From Actinomycetota bacterium (lineage in GTDB: Bacteria > Actinomycetota > Actinomycetes > S36-B12 > UBA5976), in assembly GCA_017853815.1 (NCBI GenBank), contig JAFMIT010000014.1, positions 1 to 22,489 of the forward strand: DNA of 22,489 bases, in the 5' to 3' direction. A program made the position numbers and the translations under genes. The notes under the pieces are model-generated. The model was not told the DNA's origin and did no database searches. It saw only the letters and a program-made list of their open reading frames with translations. Below are positions 21,002 to 22,489 of the stretch, in pieces. Within the stretch, counting starts at the first letter, position 1, and every line of letters begins with the position of its first letter.

Positions 21002-22312
21002 TTATTGCTGCAAAACATGCGGGTTCATAATTCCCGCCGGATCAAATGCTTGACGCACGTCATTAAAAAGAGTTAGTTCCCGGCCAGTCCGCACGAGCGG
21101 CAAATACTTTCCTTTTAATTGACCGACGCCGTGTTCGGCGCTGATAGCACCACCAGCTTCGACGACGATGTCCATCACTGCGTCGCTCAGTGCACGTCGT
21201 TGTATCCCTGCCCCAATCAGCGAGATATGAATGTTGCCGTCCATCACGTGCCCAAAGAAGTACATCGCATCCTCGTGCACACCGTGTCGAGTAGCGGCTT
21301 CTTCAACGCGCGCGATGAAAGTCGGCAGTTGATCAACATCAACGCTGACATCGAGTTTCAAAACGTCGCGATGATGACTGATGACGTTGGTATGTAGTTC
21401 GCGGTATTTCCAAAGCCTCTCAACATCTGATGGTTGAAGAGCAACGATTGTTGCATCGGGCAACAAACTACTCGGCAACTCTGCGTCACCTTCTACCAAC
21501 AGCCACCAGCGGGTCTCGGCCGACAACATGGGGAGACCGTGTGCTGCAGCAACTTCGTTGGCCGTCCGTGTGAGAACGACTTCCGCTGCGAGTAGCTGTT
21601 GACCGATCGCACGACTTATGTCGATAGCCACATCGAGATTCGCAACCGGAATCAATGCTGTCCATGCTGCTGTCCGAGGTCGGCTCAGTTGAAGTCGCAC
21701 AGCGGTGATGATGCCGAGCGTTCCTTCACTGCCAACAGCGAGTTTTGAAATGTCGGGACCCGAGTTGTCTTTAACGAGCGGATGGAGATGATCAATGACC
21801 TCTCCGTCGCTCAGAATGATCTCGACGCCAACGACATGAACCCGAGTCATGCCGTGAGCCACGACGCGAATTCCGCCAGCATTGGTGGCAACGGTGCCTC
21901 CGATGGTCGCGCTGTCACGTGCTGCGAGATCGATGGGGTACTCGAGTCCGTGAGCCCGAGCGCACTCTTGAACTTCAGCGAGTGTGTAGCCAGCTGAAAC
22001 AGTTAGTTGATTCGTCGCTGGGTCGACAGTCAGAACTTCGCGCAGTTGCCGCGTGCTGACAATGAGATGTGGCCAATCGCCACCCACACTGCCACCAACC
22101 AGACTCGTGTTGCCCCCTTGAGTCACGACAGCGACATCGAACTCGGAGGCAATCCGAAGAATGTCCACTACCTGCTCAGCGGTGCGCGGCCGGACGACTG
22201 CTACTGGATGAGATTGAAATTCACCGGTCCAGTCGGTGCTGTAGCTCGCCATTTGCGCTTGTGAGGTGAGCACGTCCGCGTCACCGAGCACTGATCGCAG
22301 TTTGTTGAGCAT
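21002..22312 (-). CDS. FAD-linked 2-hydroxyacid-type dehydrogenase (GlcD/D-lactate/D-2-hydroxyglutarate family)
   Basis: Flavoprotein oxidising a D-2-hydroxyacid to a 2-oxoacid, 436 residues. The N-terminal FAD-binding PCMH domain has TQGGNTSLVGGSVG (64-77), ATIGGTVATNAGGIRV (135-150) and VGSEGTLGIIT (193-203). The C-terminal cap has GHVMDGNIHISLIG (354-367) and ISAEHGVGQLKGKYLP (390-405), the family's metal/substrate region, and closes with AFDPAGIMNPH. D-lactate, glycolate and D-2-hydroxyglutarate cannot be told apart. The frame continues 59 codons upstream, but that part is antisense to a tRNA gene. The ATG at 22312 fits the usual N-terminus and follows TAGGCT by seven bases, so a leaderless transcript is likely. 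Confidence 0.9.
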   Translation of the reverse strand: MLNKLRSVLGDADVLTSQAQMASYSTDWTGEFQSHPVAVVRPRTAEQVVDILRIASEFDVAVVTQGGNTSLVGGSVGGDWPHLIVSTRQLREVLTVDPATNQLTVSAGYTLAEVQECARAHGLEYPIDLAARDSATIGGTVATNAGGIRVVAHGMTRVHVVGVEIILSDGEVIDHLHPLVKDNSGPDISKLAVGSEGTLGIITAVRLQLSRPRTAAWTALIPVANLDVAIDISRAIGQQLLAAEVVLTRTANEVAAAHGLPMLSAETRWWLLVEGDAELPSSLLPDATIVALQPSDVERLWKYRELHTNVISHHRDVLKLDVSVDVDQLPTFIARVEEAATRHGVHEDAMYFFGHVMDGNIHISLIGAGIQRRALSDAVMDIVVEAGGAISAEHGVGQLKGKYLPLVRTGRELTLFNDVRQAFDPAGIMNPHVLQQ

Positions 22313-22319
22313 GAGTGAA

Positions 22320-22325
22320 AGCCTA
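22320..22325 (-). promoter_or_regulatory. -10-like element of a putative leaderless promoter (minus strand)
   Basis: On the minus strand TAGGCT is followed by seven bases (TTCACTC) and the ATG at 22312. No Shine-Dalgarno is present. Confidence 0.45.
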
Positions 22326-22353
22326 GTTTTGCTGGTGGTAGCCTCACGCCCCT

Positions 22354-22365
22354 GCCCGCAAGGGC
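22354..22365 (+). other. GNRA-capped hairpin just upstream of tRNA-Leu
   Basis: GCCC-GCAA-GGGC forms a 4-bp stem with a GCAA tetraloop, three bases before the tRNA 5' end. It would sit in the precursor leader. TAGCCT at 22339-22344 is a possible -10 for this transcript. The role is inferred. Confidence 0.35.
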
Positions 22366-22368
22366 GAT

Positions 22369-22452
22369 GCGCGAGTGGCGGAATAGGCAGACGCGCTGGC
22401 TTCAGGTGCCAGTACTCGCAAGGGTGTAGGGGTTCAACTCCCCTCTCGCGCA
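22369..22452 (+). tRNA. tRNA-Leu (anticodon CAG)
   Basis: Class II tRNA of 84 nt. The acceptor stem GCGCGAG pairs with CTCGCGC (22445-22451), with discriminator A at 22452. The anticodon stem CTGGC/GCCAG encloses TTCAGGT, with CAG at 22403-22405, which reads CUG codons. The long variable arm has ACTC/GGGT around a GCAA loop, as expected for leucine. The T arm is AGGGG-TTCAACT-CCCCT. CCA is not encoded (CAA follows the discriminator), so it must be added after transcription. It is divergent from the FAD dehydrogenase gene with 56 bp between. Confidence 0.97.
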
Positions 22453-22489
22453 CAAGTCCTTCACCTTCGACTCTTTTGTTTGTCCACAT

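Noticed and set aside
22313..22489. 59-codon N-terminal extension of the FAD dehydrogenase
   Set aside because: It is translated from the antisense strand of tRNA-Leu and its spacer, and the family begins near MLNKLRSVLG.
1..22489. Mobile elements, CRISPR arrays, toxin-antitoxin or defence genes, biosynthetic cluster
   Set aside because: I looked for transposase/integrase motifs, direct-repeat arrays, terminal inverted repeats and paired small ORFs on both strands and found none; all genes fit ordinary chromosomal families.

Overview
The window is a stretch of actinobacterial chromosome: the gene content and order are those of the actinobacterial cell-growth locus, and G+C looks intermediate (roughly mid-50s percent by eye). 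Coding density is very high. No stretch over 300 bases lacks a gene, four convergent gene pairs abut or overlap, and several starts look leaderless. Together this suggests a compact, possibly streamlined actinobacterium. I cannot place it more precisely, and I see no insertion sequence, prophage, CRISPR array or other sign of recent transfer.

Positions 1-1955 (+) hold the 3' part of a glutamine amidotransferase (pabA/trpG) and two GNAT acetyltransferases. Positions 1958-8825 (-) are a six-gene operon, transcribed fhaA, fhaB, pstP, rodA, pbpA, pknB. It encodes the FHA adaptors, the PP2C phosphatase and PASTA kinase pair, and the SEDS polymerase with its class B transpeptidase, so it joins Ser/Thr phosphorylation signalling to peptidoglycan synthesis. 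The order trpG, then convergent pknB-pbpA-rodA-pstP-fhaB-fhaA, matches Mycobacterium tuberculosis Rv0013-Rv0020c except that two GNAT genes sit after trpG.

Positions 8912-16485 carry a geranylgeranyl-reductase-family flavoprotein (+), a PAP2-family membrane phosphatase (-), a P2-type cation ATPase with an unusual ion site (+), a strong bidirectional hairpin, a secreted protein with two CBM41/PUD glucan-binding modules and no catalytic domain (-), an aldo/keto reductase (+) and a small polytopic membrane protein (-).

Positions 16591-22452 carry an atypical SDR/epimerase (+), an M48 (Ste24-like) membrane protease coupled to an upstream helical-repeat protein (-), a DinB-fold protein (+), a short acidic signal-peptide protein with a C-terminal membrane anchor (+), a GDT1/TMEM165 cation transporter (+), a FAD-linked 2-hydroxyacid-type dehydrogenase (-) and tRNA-Leu(CAG) (+).

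The points most worth a second look are: the tandem CBM41 protein with near-identical DNA repeats; the P-type ATPase that lacks most of the SERCA calcium ligands; a recurring -10-like hexamer placed 6-7 nt before start codons that lack a Shine-Dalgarno sequence, including a divergent pair whose start codons are only 33 bp apart; the acidic surface protein with a sorting-signal-like tail; and a 171-nt gap with a Rho-independent terminator that may end a small RNA. I did not find a clearly new multi-gene system.
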